Assembly: GCF_023375815.1 (NCBI RefSeq)
Contig: NZ_CP067412.1
Location: 3,348,001-3,412,000, forward strand
Length of the DNA stretch: 64,000 nt
Source of the DNA: Pseudomonas sp. HS6
GTDB lineage: Bacteria > Pseudomonadota > Gammaproteobacteria > Pseudomonadales > Pseudomonadaceae
Direction: 5' to 3'
The notes beneath the pieces are model-generated. The model had not been told where the DNA came from and ran no database searches. It saw only the letters and a program-made list of their open reading frames with translations. Each line of letters opens with the position of its first letter. Within the stretch, counting starts at the first letter, position 1. Positions 1 through 9,609 of this stretch are shown here, in pieces. A program made the translations under genes and the position numbers.

Positions 1-1761
1 AACGTCGATTACCTGGCGACGCAACCGCTGATCAAGAACACCGACGACAGCCTCAAGACCTACATGAGCGCCAACGCCGAAAGCGTCCCGCAGGGCGAGA
101 TGGACAAAAAGGTCTTCTCCTTCCTTCAGGATCTGGGCAACAGCCACCCGGCCTACGCCTACGCGATCGTCGGCACCGCTGCCGGCGGTTACGTCTCCTG
201 GCCTGATGATCCCAAGCTGAGCAACTACGATCCGCGCCAGCGCCCCTGGTACAAGGCCGCTCAGGCCAAACCCGGCAAACCGTTCCGCACCGCCGCCTAT
301 TACTGGGCGCAGGACGATGCGACCTACGTCAGCACCGTGCGCACCATCGATAACAAACTCGGCAGCAACGGTGGCGTGGTCAGTATCGACGTCACGCTCA
401 AGCAACTCACCGAGATCGTCAAACAGATCAAACTCGGCGAAACCGGTTACCTGATGCTGCTGGAAAACAGCGGCACGGTGCTGGTCGATCCGAAGCAGCC
501 CGAGCACAACTTCAAGCCCCTCGACAGCCTCGGCGACGGTTACGCGCAACTGGCCAAGGCCGGCAAAGGGCTGGTGGAAGTCGAACTCAACGGCGAGCGC
601 TACATGGCCAACGTCTGGCCGTCGGAGCAACTGGGCTGGACCTTTATCGGCCTGATCAAACAGACCGACGTGATGAGCTCGGCCACTCAACTGACCTGGC
701 TGATCGCGATCATCGCCGCTGTGCTGGCGGTCATCTTCGCCGTGGTCGGCGCCAGTTTCGCCAGTCTGATCGTACGGCCGATCCGCAGCGTCGCCAGCGG
801 TCTGGAAGGCATCGCCCAGGGCGAAGGCGATCTGACCAAAAACCTCGACATCCGTGGCAACGACGAAACCGCGCAACTGGCCAACTGGTTCAACCAGTTC
901 CTGACCGCGATCCGCAGCCTGATCCAGCACATCGGTGGTGCGGCCGGGAAAATCCTCGCCACTTCGCAGAGTTCGACCCGGGTTTCCGGCGACATGGCCG
1001 AAGCGGCCGGACGCCAGCGTGAAGCCGTGGACATGGTCTCGACCGCGTTCCACGAAATGGTCGCCACCGCCAACGAAGTCGCCCGCTCTTGCAGCCAGGC
1101 AGCAGAGTCGGCCGACAGCGGCCAACGCCAGGCCCGCGAAGGTCAGCAGCAGATCGATGCGGCGGTGAACAGTGTCGATCAACTGAGCCAGGAACTGGAG
1201 CAGTCGGCGCAGTCGATGCAACAACTGGAGCGCGACAGCAACGACATCCAGTCGATTCTCGGCACCATCCGTTCCATTGCCGAACAGACTAACCTGCTGG
1301 CGCTCAACGCGGCCATCGAAGCGGCGCGGGCCGGTGAGCAAGGTCGCGGTTTTGCGGTGGTGGCCGATGAGGTTCGCGCACTGGCCAAACGCACGGCGGA
1401 TTCGACGGCGGAGATCGACGGTCTGCTGGGCAACCTCGCCAAGCGCACCAGCGCCGTGACCCAACAGATGCGCGCCAGCCTCGATGTGTCGCAGCAATCG
1501 GTGGCACGCATTGGCGAGGCGCGGGAAAGCTTTGGTCAGATCCGTGAGTCGGTGGATGTGATTCGTGACATGAACACGCAGATTGCTACCGCCGCCGAAG
1601 AGCAGCATCAGGTGGCTGAGGACATCAATCGGCATATCAGCCAGATTCATGGTGATGCGCAGTTGGTGGCGGAGCTGGCGAATTCGGCGCGGTTGGATTC
1701 GCAGAGTCTGGCGGGGTTGTCGAATGAGCTGGATGGGTTGGTGCGGCGGTTCCGCACCTGA
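1..1761 (+). CDS. Methyl-accepting chemotaxis protein, Cache type (5' truncated)
   Basis: The frame is open from base 1, so the start lies outside the window and 586 residues are visible. The N-terminal part is a periplasmic double-Cache sensor: YDPRQRPWY followed by a Tyr-rich stretch and an Asp in VSIDVTL resembles the amino-acid-binding dCache signature (inference). One transmembrane helix follows at about bases 691-771, then a HAMP domain and the cytoplasmic signalling domain with the conserved tip [19 protein letters not shown]. It would pass ligand binding to CheA/CheW and control flagellar rotation. The ligand cannot be fixed from sequence. It ends tail to tail with the thiolase gene, with a repeat pair between them. 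Confidence 0.93.
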   Translation, partial: NVDYLATQPLIKNTDDSLKTYMSANAESVPQGEMDKKVFSFLQDLGNSHPAYAYAIVGTAAGGYVSWPDDPKLSNYDPRQRPWYKAAQAKPGKPFRTAAYYWAQDDATYVSTVRTIDNKLGSNGGVVSIDVTLKQLTEIVKQIKLGETGYLMLLENSGTVLVDPKQPEHNFKPLDSLGDGYAQLAKAGKGLVEVELNGERYMANVWPSEQLGWTFIGLIKQTDVMSSATQLTWLIAIIAAVLAVIFAVVGASFASLIVRPIRSVASGLEGIAQGEGDLTKNLDIRGNDETAQLANWFNQFLTAIRSLIQHIGGAAGKILATSQSSTRVSGDMAEAAGRQREAVDMVSTAFHEMVATANEVARSCSQAAESADSGQRQAREGQQQIDAAVNSVDQLSQELEQSAQSMQQLERDSNDIQSILGTIRSIAEQTNLLALNAAIEAARAGEQGRGFAVVADEVRALAKRTADSTAEIDGLLGNLAKRTSAVTQQMRASLDVSQQSVARIGEARESFGQIRESVDVIRDMNTQIATAAEEQHQVAEDINRHISQIHGDAQLVAELANSARLDSQSLAGLSNELDGLVRRFRT

Positions 1762-1771
1762 GTCAAAGTCA

Positions 1772-1975
1772 AAAGCTCCCTCACCCCAGCCCTCCCGAAA
1801 CGTCGGACCGCCCGGAGGGAGAGGGAGCCTACCGAGTTGTCTTTCGCTATTCATCGACCTGAAAGATCGAGTCGATTATGGATTCAACAACGTTCTTTCA
1901 GGTCGGCGGAATTCTGAAGCATCCCCCCCAATCGGCTCCCTCTCCCTCCGGGAGAGGGCTGGGGTGAGGGAAAGC
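1772..1975. repeat. Inverted pair of GC-rich intergenic repeats
   Basis: Two copies of a CCCTCACCCCAGCCCT ... GGAGGGAGAGGGAGCC element lie head to head at about 1772-1829 and 1933-1975, between two convergent genes. Each copy can fold by itself, and the pair can form a longer hairpin. The left copy carries about 16 extra bases in its centre that the right copy lacks. The position suggests a bidirectional terminator or mRNA-stabilising element. It looks like a dispersed Pseudomonas intergenic repeat. Confidence 0.7.
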
Positions 1976-1986
1976 TTTTTGCTCTT

Positions 1987-3264
1987 CTAACGCTCGATAA
2001 TGGCGGTAACACCCTGGCCGCCAGCCGCACAAATCGAAATCAACCCCCGCCCCCGTCCCGCCGCATCCAACAACTTCGCCAGGTTCGCCACAATCCGCCC
2101 ACCCGTCGCCGCAAACGGATGCCCCGCCGCCAATGAGCTGCCCTTGACGTTCAAGCGGCTGCGATCAATCGACCCCAACGGCGCATCCAGCCCCAACCGG
2201 GTCTTGCAGTACTCCGGATCCTCCCAGGCCTTGAGCGTGCACAACACCTGCGCGGCAAATGCCTCGTGGATTTCGTAGTAGTCGAAATCCTGCAAGGTCA
2301 AACCATTGCGTGCCAGCAAGCGCGGTACCGCATACACCGGGGCCATCAGCAGCCCTTCTGCGCCGTTGACGAAATCCACCGCTGCCGCTTCGCCGTCACG
2401 CAGGTAGGCAAGGATCGGCAGACCACGTTCCTTCGCCCACTCTTCACTGCCCAGCAACACCACCGATGCGCCATCAGTCAGTGGCGTGGAGTTGCCGGCG
2501 GTCAGTGTGCCTTTGGCGCTTTTCTCGAAGGCCGGTTTCAGGGTCGCGAGTTTTTCCAGGGTCAGGTCCGGGCGCAGGTTGTTGTCGCGGGTCAGGCCGA
2601 GGAACGGCGTCATCAGGTCGTTGTGCCAGCCTTCGCTGTAGGACGCCGCCAGTTTGTGGTGGCTTTCGAGTGCCAGTTGATCCTGTTCTTCTCGGGGGAT
2701 GTTCCAGGTCTGAGCCATCAATTCACAGTGTTGGCCCATCGACAGACCGGTGCGCGGTTCGCCGTTGCGCGGGAATTCGGGGATCAGGTGTTTCGGGCGC
2801 AATTGCAGAAAGGTCTTGAGCTTGTCACCAGTGGTCTTGGCGCGGTTGGCTTGCAGGAGGATCTTGCGCAAGCCTTCGCTGACGCTGATCGGCGCGTCCG
2901 ACGTGGTGTCGACGCCGCCGGCAATGCCGCAATCGATCTGGCCGAGGGCGATCTTGTTCGCCACCAGCAACGCGGCTTCCAGGCCGGTGCCGCAGGCCTG
3001 CTGGATATCATAGGCCGGCGTTGCCGGCGACAGGCGCGAGCCGAGCACGCATTCGCGGGTCAGGTTCATATCCCGTGACAATTTCAGCACCGCCCCCGCG
3101 ACCACTTCGCCGATGCGCTGGCCATGCAGGTTGTAGCGTTCGATCAGGCCTTCGAGGGCGGCGGTTAGCATCACTTGATTGCTCGCGGTGGCATACGGCC
3201 CGTTGGAACGGGCGAACGGAATGCGGTTGCCACCAATGATCGCGACGCGGCGCAGCTGACTCAT
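1987..3264 (-). CDS. Acetyl-CoA C-acyltransferase (thiolase, FadI-like)
   Basis: A 425-residue thiolase that would cleave 3-ketoacyl-CoA (or condense acyl-CoAs). Visible signatures are the nucleophilic Cys in QQACGTGLEAALL, the GHPFAATGG histidine motif near the C-terminus and the second catalytic Cys in SICAAGGQG. The start at 3264 is chosen because AAGGAG lies about 8 bases upstream and the protein then begins MSQLRRVAIIGG, the usual thiolase N-terminus; the longer open frame to 3840 would run into the divergent gene. It faces away from the FabG-like reductase and MaoC hydratase genes, and together these would give thiolase, reductase and hydratase activities for 3-hydroxyacyl or fatty acyl-CoA interconversion. 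The exact substrate is unknown. Confidence 0.9.
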   Translation of the reverse strand: MSQLRRVAIIGGNRIPFARSNGPYATASNQVMLTAALEGLIERYNLHGQRIGEVVAGAVLKLSRDMNLTRECVLGSRLSPATPAYDIQQACGTGLEAALLVANKIALGQIDCGIAGGVDTTSDAPISVSEGLRKILLQANRAKTTGDKLKTFLQLRPKHLIPEFPRNGEPRTGLSMGQHCELMAQTWNIPREEQDQLALESHHKLAASYSEGWHNDLMTPFLGLTRDNNLRPDLTLEKLATLKPAFEKSAKGTLTAGNSTPLTDGASVVLLGSEEWAKERGLPILAYLRDGEAAAVDFVNGAEGLLMAPVYAVPRLLARNGLTLQDFDYYEIHEAFAAQVLCTLKAWEDPEYCKTRLGLDAPLGSIDRSRLNVKGSSLAAGHPFAATGGRIVANLAKLLDAAGRGRGLISICAAGGQGVTAIIER

Positions 3265-3298
3265 GAAATGCTCCTTATTGATCCAGATTCGTGGAAAT

Positions 3299-3394
3299 CC
3301 CTGTGGGAGCTGGCTTGCCAGCGATAGGGCCGGCACATCCAACATCCTCAGTGGCTGACACTCCGCCATCGCGGGCAAGCCCGCTCCCACAGGG
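3299..3394. repeat. REP pair (BIME)
   Basis: Two inverted REP units, CCCTGTGGGAGCTGGCTTGCC at 3299 onward and its opposite GGGCAAGCCCGCTCCCACAG ending by 3394, are separated by about 40 bases. This is the common Pseudomonas REP sequence. Unusually for REPs, it lies between divergent genes rather than at a 3' end, upstream of the thiolase start. Confidence 0.85.
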
Positions 3395-3543
3395 TAAAGT
3401 GGTGTACTTGCCATCGAGTTCGGCCACAAAAGCGCCGGGGGCAAACTACTCTGCTGTTCTAGCGTAGGCCTTATTGCGTGGATCGAACGATTGATTGCCC
3501 TTCGCAGTCCACACTTTGAACCCCATCTTCTGGAGAGCGTTCC

Positions 3544-4896
3544 ATGTCTGACCGCTATATCGACTTCGCCAACTCGTCCATCGGCCATCGGTTGGTCGGG
3601 GCCCTCGGCCTGCCGTCGCCGGTGCGGCTGGAGCGCTGGCAGGCCGGGCGCCTTCGGCCGGTGGACGGTGCACTGCTGATCGGCGGCGGGCCGCTGGCCG
3701 AACGGGTCGGCGCCTTTGCCAACCGGCTGACTGATGCCATTTATCGCTACGGCGATCAGCCTTCGTCCGCCACGCAGTGGATTCCCGGCCATGGCCCGAA
3801 ACTCAAGGCTGTAATCTTCGACGCCAGCGATTTGCAGCACACCGACCAGCTAAAACAACTGCGCGAGTTCTTCCAGCCGTTGATGAAGAACCTCGACAGC
3901 AGCGCGCACCTGGTGATCCTCGGTCGTGCCCCGGAAACCCTGCGCGAACCGTTCGCCGCCAGTGCCCAACGAGCGCTCGAAGGTTTCTCCCGTTCGCTGG
4001 CCAAGGAGCTGCGCAGCGGCGGCACCCTGCAATTGATTTACGTGGGCGAAGGCGCCGAGGATCAGCTCGAAGGGCCGCTGCGGTTTTTCCTCTCGCCGAA
4101 AAGTGCATTTGTCTCCGGGCAAGTGATTCGTCTGAATCCTTGTGCCACGCCAGTGACCGACTGGACACGTCCGCTGGCCGGGCGCAAGGCGCTGGTCACC
4201 GGCGCGGCTCGCGGCATCGGCGCCTCCATCGCCGAAACCTTGGCCCGTGACGGCGCCGAAGTGATACTGCTTGACGTGCCGCCGGCCAAGACTGATCTGG
4301 AAGCCCTGGCCGCGCGCCTCGGCGGGCGCGCCATCACCCTCGACATCTGCGCCGAAGACGCCGCCGCGCAACTGATCGAACAGCTGCCGGACGGCCTCGA
4401 CATTCTGGTGCACAACGCAGGCATCACTCGCGACAAGACCCTGGCCAACATGACCCCGGAATTCTGGGACGCGGTGCTGGCAGTCAACCTCAACGCCCCG
4501 CAAGTGCTGACCAAGGCCCTGCTCGACAGCGGCACCCTGCGCAATAACGCGCGGGTGATCTTACTCGCATCGATCAGCGGCATTGCCGGCAACCGCGGGC
4601 AGACCAATTACGCGGCGAGCAAGGCCGGGCTGATCGGGCTGGCCCAGGCCTGGGCACCGACACTGCTGGAACGCGGCATCAGCATCAACGCCGTGGCGCC
4701 GGGGTTCATCGAAACCCAGATGACCGCGCACATTCCTTTTGGCCTGCGCGAAGCCGGCCGGCGCATGAGTTCGCTGGGCCAGGGCGGCTTGCCCCAGGAC
4801 GTCGCCGAAGCCGTGGCCTGGCTGGCGCAACCGGGCACCGGCGCCTTCACCGGACAGGCATTGCGGGTCTGTGGACAAAGTGTTCTGGGGGCTTAG
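3544..4896 (+). CDS. 3-oxoacyl-ACP reductase, long FabG-like SDR
   Basis: A 450-residue short-chain dehydrogenase. The C-terminal half (from about residue 208) is the Rossmann SDR with the NADP-binding VTGAARGIGAS, the HNAGITRDK motif and the catalytic Ser and Tyr-x3-Lys in ISGIAG...NYAASKAG. The N-terminal ~200 residues form a second, degenerate Rossmann-like region, as in FabG4-type high-molecular-weight reductases. It should reduce 3-oxoacyl thioesters to 3-hydroxyacyl thioesters. It is followed two bases later by the MaoC hydratase gene, so the pair is one transcript. The divergent thiolase supports a role in acyl-CoA metabolism. Standard FabG is about 245 residues, so the extension is real and characteristic. 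Confidence 0.9.
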   Translation: MSDRYIDFANSSIGHRLVGALGLPSPVRLERWQAGRLRPVDGALLIGGGPLAERVGAFANRLTDAIYRYGDQPSSATQWIPGHGPKLKAVIFDASDLQHTDQLKQLREFFQPLMKNLDSSAHLVILGRAPETLREPFAASAQRALEGFSRSLAKELRSGGTLQLIYVGEGAEDQLEGPLRFFLSPKSAFVSGQVIRLNPCATPVTDWTRPLAGRKALVTGAARGIGASIAETLARDGAEVILLDVPPAKTDLEALAARLGGRAITLDICAEDAAAQLIEQLPDGLDILVHNAGITRDKTLANMTPEFWDAVLAVNLNAPQVLTKALLDSGTLRNNARVILLASISGIAGNRGQTNYAASKAGLIGLAQAWAPTLLERGISINAVAPGFIETQMTAHIPFGLREAGRRMSSLGQGGLPQDVAEAVAWLAQPGTGAFTGQALRVCGQSVLGA

Positions 4897-4898
4897 GC

Positions 4899-5753
4899 AT
4901 GAGCATCGATTGGCACACGTTGCACCGTGAACCGAGTCTGCCGGGGCTGTATGTCCGGGCAGCGACCCGGCGCAAAATCACCGGCACCCACTTGCCCGAC
5001 AGCGGCTTGCGCTGCGGGGTCGATGTCGACGGCAAACGCCTCGCGGCCTATCGCAAGGTCTGCGGTTTTGCCGATGACGGGCTGCTGCCGCCGACTTATC
5101 CACACGTCCTGGCGTTTGCGTTGCAGATGCAATTGCTCACGGCCAGCGACTTCCCTTTCCCGCTGCTGGGGCTGATTCACCTGAGCAATCGCATCCGCAT
5201 TCTGCGGCCGATGGGCGGGATCAGTCGCGCGCAGGCCAGCGTTCGGGTGCATAACCTGCAACCGCATCCGAAAGGCGCGACCTTCGAACTGCTGACCACC
5301 CTCGACGATCAACTCGGTCCGCTGTGGGAAGCCGAAAGTCAGATGCTCTGTCGAGGCGTGAAGCTTGAGGGCGAAGCGCTCGAACAGGCGTGGGAACCAT
5401 CGCTGCCACTGATGCAGGTGGCGCAATGGAAAGCCCCGGCGGACATCGGCCGGCAATACGCCAAAGTCTCCGGCGACTACAATCCGATCCACCTGAGCGC
5501 CGCCAGTGCCAGGCTGTTCGGTTTCCCCACTGCCATTGCCCATGGTCTGTGGAACAAGGCCCGCACATTGGCTGCACTGGCGGATCATCTGCCGAAAGCC
5601 AACCTGGAAATCGCCGTGCATTTTCGCAAACCGGTGCGCCTGCCGAGTGAGGTTTCACTGTTCGCCAGTGCGGCGGGATCCAGCGGCGAGTTGCGTCTGA
5701 TCGGGGCCGGGGATCTGGAACACATGGTCGGTCACTGGCAACCGATTGCCTGA
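4899..5753 (+). CDS. MaoC-family enoyl thioester hydratase
   Basis: A 284-residue double hot-dog protein. The hydratase-2 signature is near residues 190-215: DYNPIHLSAASARLFGFPTA followed by IAHGLW, with the catalytic Asp and His in place. It would hydrate trans-2-enoyl-CoA to (R)-3-hydroxyacyl-CoA, or the reverse. It starts two bases after the stop of the FabG-like gene, which indicates translational coupling. A terminator follows about 85 bases downstream. Substrate chain length is not predictable from sequence. Confidence 0.88.
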   Translation: MSIDWHTLHREPSLPGLYVRAATRRKITGTHLPDSGLRCGVDVDGKRLAAYRKVCGFADDGLLPPTYPHVLAFALQMQLLTASDFPFPLLGLIHLSNRIRILRPMGGISRAQASVRVHNLQPHPKGATFELLTTLDDQLGPLWEAESQMLCRGVKLEGEALEQAWEPSLPLMQVAQWKAPADIGRQYAKVSGDYNPIHLSAASARLFGFPTAIAHGLWNKARTLAALADHLPKANLEIAVHFRKPVRLPSEVSLFASAAGSSGELRLIGAGDLEHMVGHWQPIA

Positions 5754-6062
5754 ATCGATCCGCAGCTGCGGAATATGATTAATTGTGTGTATATAACTTA
5801 AGTTTCTGCCGCCGTTATCCAGCCCCTTGTCAAACATCAAGCCTTGATTTTCAAGGCTTTTTTTTGCGCGTTTATATCCTCGGCATTAGTCGTTAAGCAG
5901 CACGCTCACCGACCTATATAAAGGCGTTAATACCAACTCGAGAATGGTGTGGATCCAACCTTGCGATTGATATGAGCACAACGGACGAAGGCATTGCCGG
6001 CAACAGAATCGGCGGGCCATCGAAGACAACGAACGTTGTGACAGGTGCAAGGAATACCCCTC
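5754..6062. other. Intergenic region with terminator; no gene seen
   Basis: The 309 bases between the MaoC gene and the repeat lipoprotein hold one clear terminator (5839-5865). The right part must contain the promoter of the lipoprotein gene, but no convincing -35/-10 pair can be named. No small ORF with a ribosome binding site was found. Confidence 0.5.
5839..5865 (+). terminator. Rho-independent terminator after the MaoC gene
   Basis: AAGCCTTGA and TCAAGGCTT form a 9-bp stem with a 3-base loop, and the sequence runs into eight Ts. It ends the fabG-like/maoC transcript. Confidence 0.88.
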
Positions 6063-7787
6063 ATGAAAACTCAAGTGTGGTGCAAATCGGCAACAGCGCT
6101 GGCATTGATTCTTTCTCTCGGTCTCTCCGGTTGCAGCAGCGGTGGTGGCGGCCATCACAGTACGTCCGGCAGCTCTTCTCCAGACAGTGCCGCTGCGGGT
6201 ACGGGCGGTACGGGCGCAACTGGCGGCACCGGCGATACGGCTGGCACTGGCGGGACGGGAGGCACCGGCAGCACCGGTGGGACTGGCAACACCGGTGGGA
6301 CCGGAGGCACCGGCGGTAATGGTACGGCTGGCACTGGCGGAACCGGTGGCACTGGCGGCACCAACCCGACCAATCCGACCAATCCGACAAACCCGACCAA
6401 TCCAACCAATCCAACCAACCCGACCAATCCAACGGATCCGACAAATCCAACCAATCCCACCACTCCTTCGCTGGTGACGACCACCCTGGTACAGGATGTT
6501 GGCAAGACCGTCAGCGGTGTGGGTGATGGTGTCAGCCAGGTTGGCGACTCCCTCAGCACGGTTCCGGTGGTGGGAGGTGTGGTGCAAAGCGTCGCCAATA
6601 CCGCCGGCAATGTGGTCGGCACGCTGGGGGATGGTGTGTCCAACGGCATCGGCAAACTGGCCAGCACCCCGAATGGCCTGGGTGTGACCGCATCGTCGGT
6701 CGGCGGTGTGGTGCAGGATGTCGGCAACGGTGTGTCGGATGTCAGCGGCAAGCTGGCGACAGCCACCGGCAGTATTCCGGTGGTCGGCGGGGTCGTGACC
6801 AAAGTTGCGCCACTGCTCGACGGCGTCGGCGAGAAAGTCACCATGCTGGGCGACACCCTCAGTACCGCCACGACCACCGGACCGCTCGGCGGACTCACCA
6901 CGCAGGTCAGTCAGAAACTGGTGCCGGTGATTGCGATGGTTGAAAGCACCACCGACAAACTCGGTAGCGCCACCGGTCTCGGCGCGCCCCTCAACGGCGT
7001 GATCCAGAAAGTCGGCGGTACCGTAGACGGCCTCGGTGACAAAGTGACCGGCGCTGGCAACGGTAATGCCCTGACCAACACGCTGGGCGGCGCGCTGAGT
7101 AATGTCGGCACCACGGTCGGCAAGGCCGGCGGACTGGTGGCCAACGGGACTGGCGGGGACTCGGGCGGCATCGGCGGTGGCCTCGGAGGCACCGGTCTGC
7201 TGCAAACAGTCGGCGGGGCCGTGGCCAATGTCGGTTCCGGTCTGGCGGCAGGTAATGGTTCGCTGAACGCTCCTGGCAATGTGCTGGTGTCGGCGGGCAA
7301 CACTGTGGCCTCGCTCAATACTGCTGTCGGTGGTCCAGGTACAACGATCACGGCACCCACCATGGCGCTGGCCAATGTCGGCAATGTCGTCGGCACGGGC
7401 CTGAGCCCTGTGACCAGCGCAGCCACCAGCCTGACGCAAAACGTCGGCAACGCCACCGGGCTCGGTGGTCCGGTCGCCGGCCTGACAGCGCAAGTGGGCG
7501 GCGCCGTGAGTAATCTGGGTGGCACCCTCGCTGGCAGCACAACCAATCCAGTGGTCACTGCGGTCGGAGGTACTGTCGGCACGGTGGGCAACACTGTGAC
7601 CGCCGTCGGTGGCCTGCTCAACGGCGGTGCCGGCACCCCCGCCACCAATCCGGTCACCACTGTGGTCAGTAACACGGTCAATGCCGTCGGCGGAGTGCTC
7701 GGTGGTGCCACCAATGGCGGCACCGGCACAGGTCTGGGCGGGGTCCTCGGCGGCCTGACCGGCGCTCTGGGCGGCAACAAACGCTGA
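6063..7787 (+). CDS. Gly/Thr-rich and (NPT)n repeat lipoprotein, collagen-like family
   Basis: A 574-residue predicted lipoprotein. The start at 6063 follows AAGGA and gives a signal peptide MKTQVWCKSATALALILSLG with lipobox LSGC. After a Ser/Gly/His linker comes a Gly-Thr tract (residues about 44-100, repeats of GGT, GTG, GAT and GDT type), then eleven NPT units with one DPT variant (about 101-133). The C-terminal ~440 residues are built from degenerate V-G-N/G-rich repeats (VGGVV, VGNTV, GLGGxV). It resembles Pseudomonas proteins annotated as collagen-like triple helix repeat proteins, though the tract lacks prolines typical of true collagen. It is probably a cell-surface structural or adhesive protein. 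A terminator separates it from the downstream TpsB gene. Confidence 0.8.
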   Translation: MKTQVWCKSATALALILSLGLSGCSSGGGGHHSTSGSSSPDSAAAGTGGTGATGGTGDTAGTGGTGGTGSTGGTGNTGGTGGTGGNGTAGTGGTGGTGGTNPTNPTNPTNPTNPTNPTNPTNPTDPTNPTNPTTPSLVTTTLVQDVGKTVSGVGDGVSQVGDSLSTVPVVGGVVQSVANTAGNVVGTLGDGVSNGIGKLASTPNGLGVTASSVGGVVQDVGNGVSDVSGKLATATGSIPVVGGVVTKVAPLLDGVGEKVTMLGDTLSTATTTGPLGGLTTQVSQKLVPVIAMVESTTDKLGSATGLGAPLNGVIQKVGGTVDGLGDKVTGAGNGNALTNTLGGALSNVGTTVGKAGGLVANGTGGDSGGIGGGLGGTGLLQTVGGAVANVGSGLAAGNGSLNAPGNVLVSAGNTVASLNTAVGGPGTTITAPTMALANVGNVVGTGLSPVTSAATSLTQNVGNATGLGGPVAGLTAQVGGAVSNLGGTLAGSTTNPVVTAVGGTVGTVGNTVTAVGGLLNGGAGTPATNPVTTVVSNTVNAVGGVLGGATNGGTGTGLGGVLGGLTGALGGNKR

Positions 7788-7841
7788 ATTGCACCTGGCC
7801 GATTCGACGGCCTAACCTACAGCGCCTACGCTTGGTTGAGG

Positions 7842-7873
7842 GCGGAAGATTCCCACGAGTCTTCCGCTTTTTT
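7842..7873 (+). terminator. Rho-independent terminator between the repeat lipoprotein and the TpsB gene
   Basis: GCGGAAGA and TCTTCCGC form an 8-bp stem with a 10-base loop, followed by six Ts. The TpsB start is only about 50 bases further on, so read-through could still feed that gene. Confidence 0.85.
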
Positions 7874-7921
7874 CTTAGGAGAAACCCTGCCCAGTGCTGC
7901 GGTTTGAACATGGAGTGTCCT

Positions 7922-9592
7922 ATGCGCGTTATGGCATCCCTGCTGTTCCTCAGTCTCAGTTCCACTGCCCTCGCCGACACCCTGCCCAGCTTTCTCAACA
8001 GCAATGAAACCATCCGTAACCTGCCGGTGCCGAACCTGCCCGCCGACGCCTACCGTCCGGGCGCCGCGCCGCTGCAAGTCCCGGAACCCGGTGCCGCTGC
8101 AGCCGAGCCGCTGATGATGGGCACGAAGCTCAACCTGAAAACCGTACAGATCGAAGGCGGCACGATTTACCCGCTCAACGAACTGGCAGAGATCTACAAA
8201 CCCCTGATCGGCCACGAATCCAGCCTCGCCGATCTGATCGAAGCGACGCGCACTATCACCCGTCGCTACCAGAACGACGGCTACCTGCTGTCCTATGCTT
8301 TCCTGCCACAGCAGACATTCGATGACGGCGCGGCGCGGGTAGTGCTGGTGGAAGGTTACGTGCGGGATGTGCAAGTACAGGGTGATATTGGTCGAGTCAA
8401 AGGGCTGCTCGACAAACTGACGGCGAAGATCCAGGCCGAACGCCCATTGACCCGCAAGACCTTCGAGCGCTACACCACGCTGATGACGCGCATTCCCGGC
8501 GTGACGATCCAGGCCCAGGTACCACCGCCAGGCACCACCGACGGTGCAACCACACTGGTTGCCCAGGCCAGTCGCAAACCGTTCACTAGCACCCTGAGCA
8601 CGACCGAAGACAATCGCAACGGCACCCAGGCCTTGCTGGGTGTCAGCAGCAATTCACAGACCTCGATGGGCGAACAGTTGAGCCTCAGCGGTCTGTTTCC
8701 GCCAGGCGATGATCACGAGCATTACTATCGACTGGACTACAACCAGTTCCTCGACGATGAAGGCACGCAACTGAGTCTGTCCGCCTCGCGCTATCGCGCC
8801 GACCCCGGCACCAATGTGCTGCTGAACAACGGTCTGGAACTAAAGCCGCACCGCGAAAACGACCGTTACTCGATCGGTTTCAGTGTGCCGCTGATTGCCG
8901 CATCGAATGAACTGCTGACGGCCGGATCGCGCCTTTACGCGGTCAACGACAAGACCCGCTACAACGTCATCGGCTACCCGCTCAGCGCCGAAGAGCGCAC
9001 CGACATCCGCGCCCTCGCCTTCGAAAGCGACTGGCGCAAGGCCGACGCCCGGCAACTGCGGATTCTCAGTGGCGGGGTTTATCAAGGCTTCGACAGCATG
9101 GGCGCGAAAACCAACAACAGCGCCATCGACCTGCATTTCTTCCGTCTGCGGCTATCGGGGGTACAGAGCGACAAGTTCTTCGACAACTGGCAGGGCGTGC
9201 TATCGGGAGCGTTGTACTGGACCGACGACACCCTGCCCGACAGCGAACGTGCGGTATTCGGCGGGCAGAATTTCGGCCGCGGCTACCCCGACGACCAGGC
9301 GTCCGGCGACAAGGGCTGGGGGGTGGCTTACGAGATCAACTACAGCTTCAACCGCGACGGCAGCTGGGTGCGGATCCTGCAACCCTACGTGGTGCTCGAT
9401 CGCTCGCGCAGCTGGTTCAACCAGTTGCCGGTGCAGGCAAATAGTCTGTCTTCGGCCGCAGTGGGCCTGAGGTTCGGCGATGCCAAGTACTACAACATTG
9501 CGCTGGAAGCGGCCAAGCCGATGTCGGATGAAGCACTGGATACGTTCAATCGCCGGCCGCGTTACAGCATCAGCTTCAGCTATCAGCTGTAA
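7922..9592 (+). CDS. ShlB/FhaC/HecB-type outer-membrane transporter (TpsB)
   Basis: A 556-residue two-partner-secretion transporter. The start at 7922 is preceded by GGAG at good spacing and gives a signal peptide MRVMASLLFLSLSSTALA; an in-frame ATG at 7910 is less well placed. A POTRA domain (about residues 69-145, beginning LNLKTVQIEGG and ending VLVEGYV) precedes a C-terminal 16-strand barrel. The loop-6 motif of the Omp85/TpsB superfamily is visible as NFGRGYP. Such proteins export a large TpsA exoprotein across the outer membrane, but no TpsA gene with a TPS domain is adjacent. The neighbours are a repeat lipoprotein and a self-sufficient autotransporter, so the substrate is unknown. Confidence 0.9.
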   Translation: MRVMASLLFLSLSSTALADTLPSFLNSNETIRNLPVPNLPADAYRPGAAPLQVPEPGAAAAEPLMMGTKLNLKTVQIEGGTIYPLNELAEIYKPLIGHESSLADLIEATRTITRRYQNDGYLLSYAFLPQQTFDDGAARVVLVEGYVRDVQVQGDIGRVKGLLDKLTAKIQAERPLTRKTFERYTTLMTRIPGVTIQAQVPPPGTTDGATTLVAQASRKPFTSTLSTTEDNRNGTQALLGVSSNSQTSMGEQLSLSGLFPPGDDHEHYYRLDYNQFLDDEGTQLSLSASRYRADPGTNVLLNNGLELKPHRENDRYSIGFSVPLIAASNELLTAGSRLYAVNDKTRYNVIGYPLSAEERTDIRALAFESDWRKADARQLRILSGGVYQGFDSMGAKTNNSAIDLHFFRLRLSGVQSDKFFDNWQGVLSGALYWTDDTLPDSERAVFGGQNFGRGYPDDQASGDKGWGVAYEINYSFNRDGSWVRILQPYVVLDRSRSWFNQLPVQANSLSSAAVGLRFGDAKYYNIALEAAKPMSDEALDTFNRRPRYSISFSYQL

Positions 9593-9609
9593 CCCGGCAG
9601 GCTCCGGAA

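Noticed and set aside
3265..3840. Upstream extension of the thiolase reading frame
   Set aside because: The extension has no ribosome binding site, covers a REP pair and overlaps the start of the divergent reductase gene; the start at 3264 has a good site.
6363..6461. Short regular repeats resembling an array
   Set aside because: The 9-base units keep frame and code NPT; there are no spacers, so this is not a CRISPR array.
5886..7493. Long open frame on the minus strand (535 codons)
   Set aside because: It is antisense to the repeat lipoprotein; the open frame comes from the Gly/Thr-coding repeats, and the product is low-complexity with no domain.
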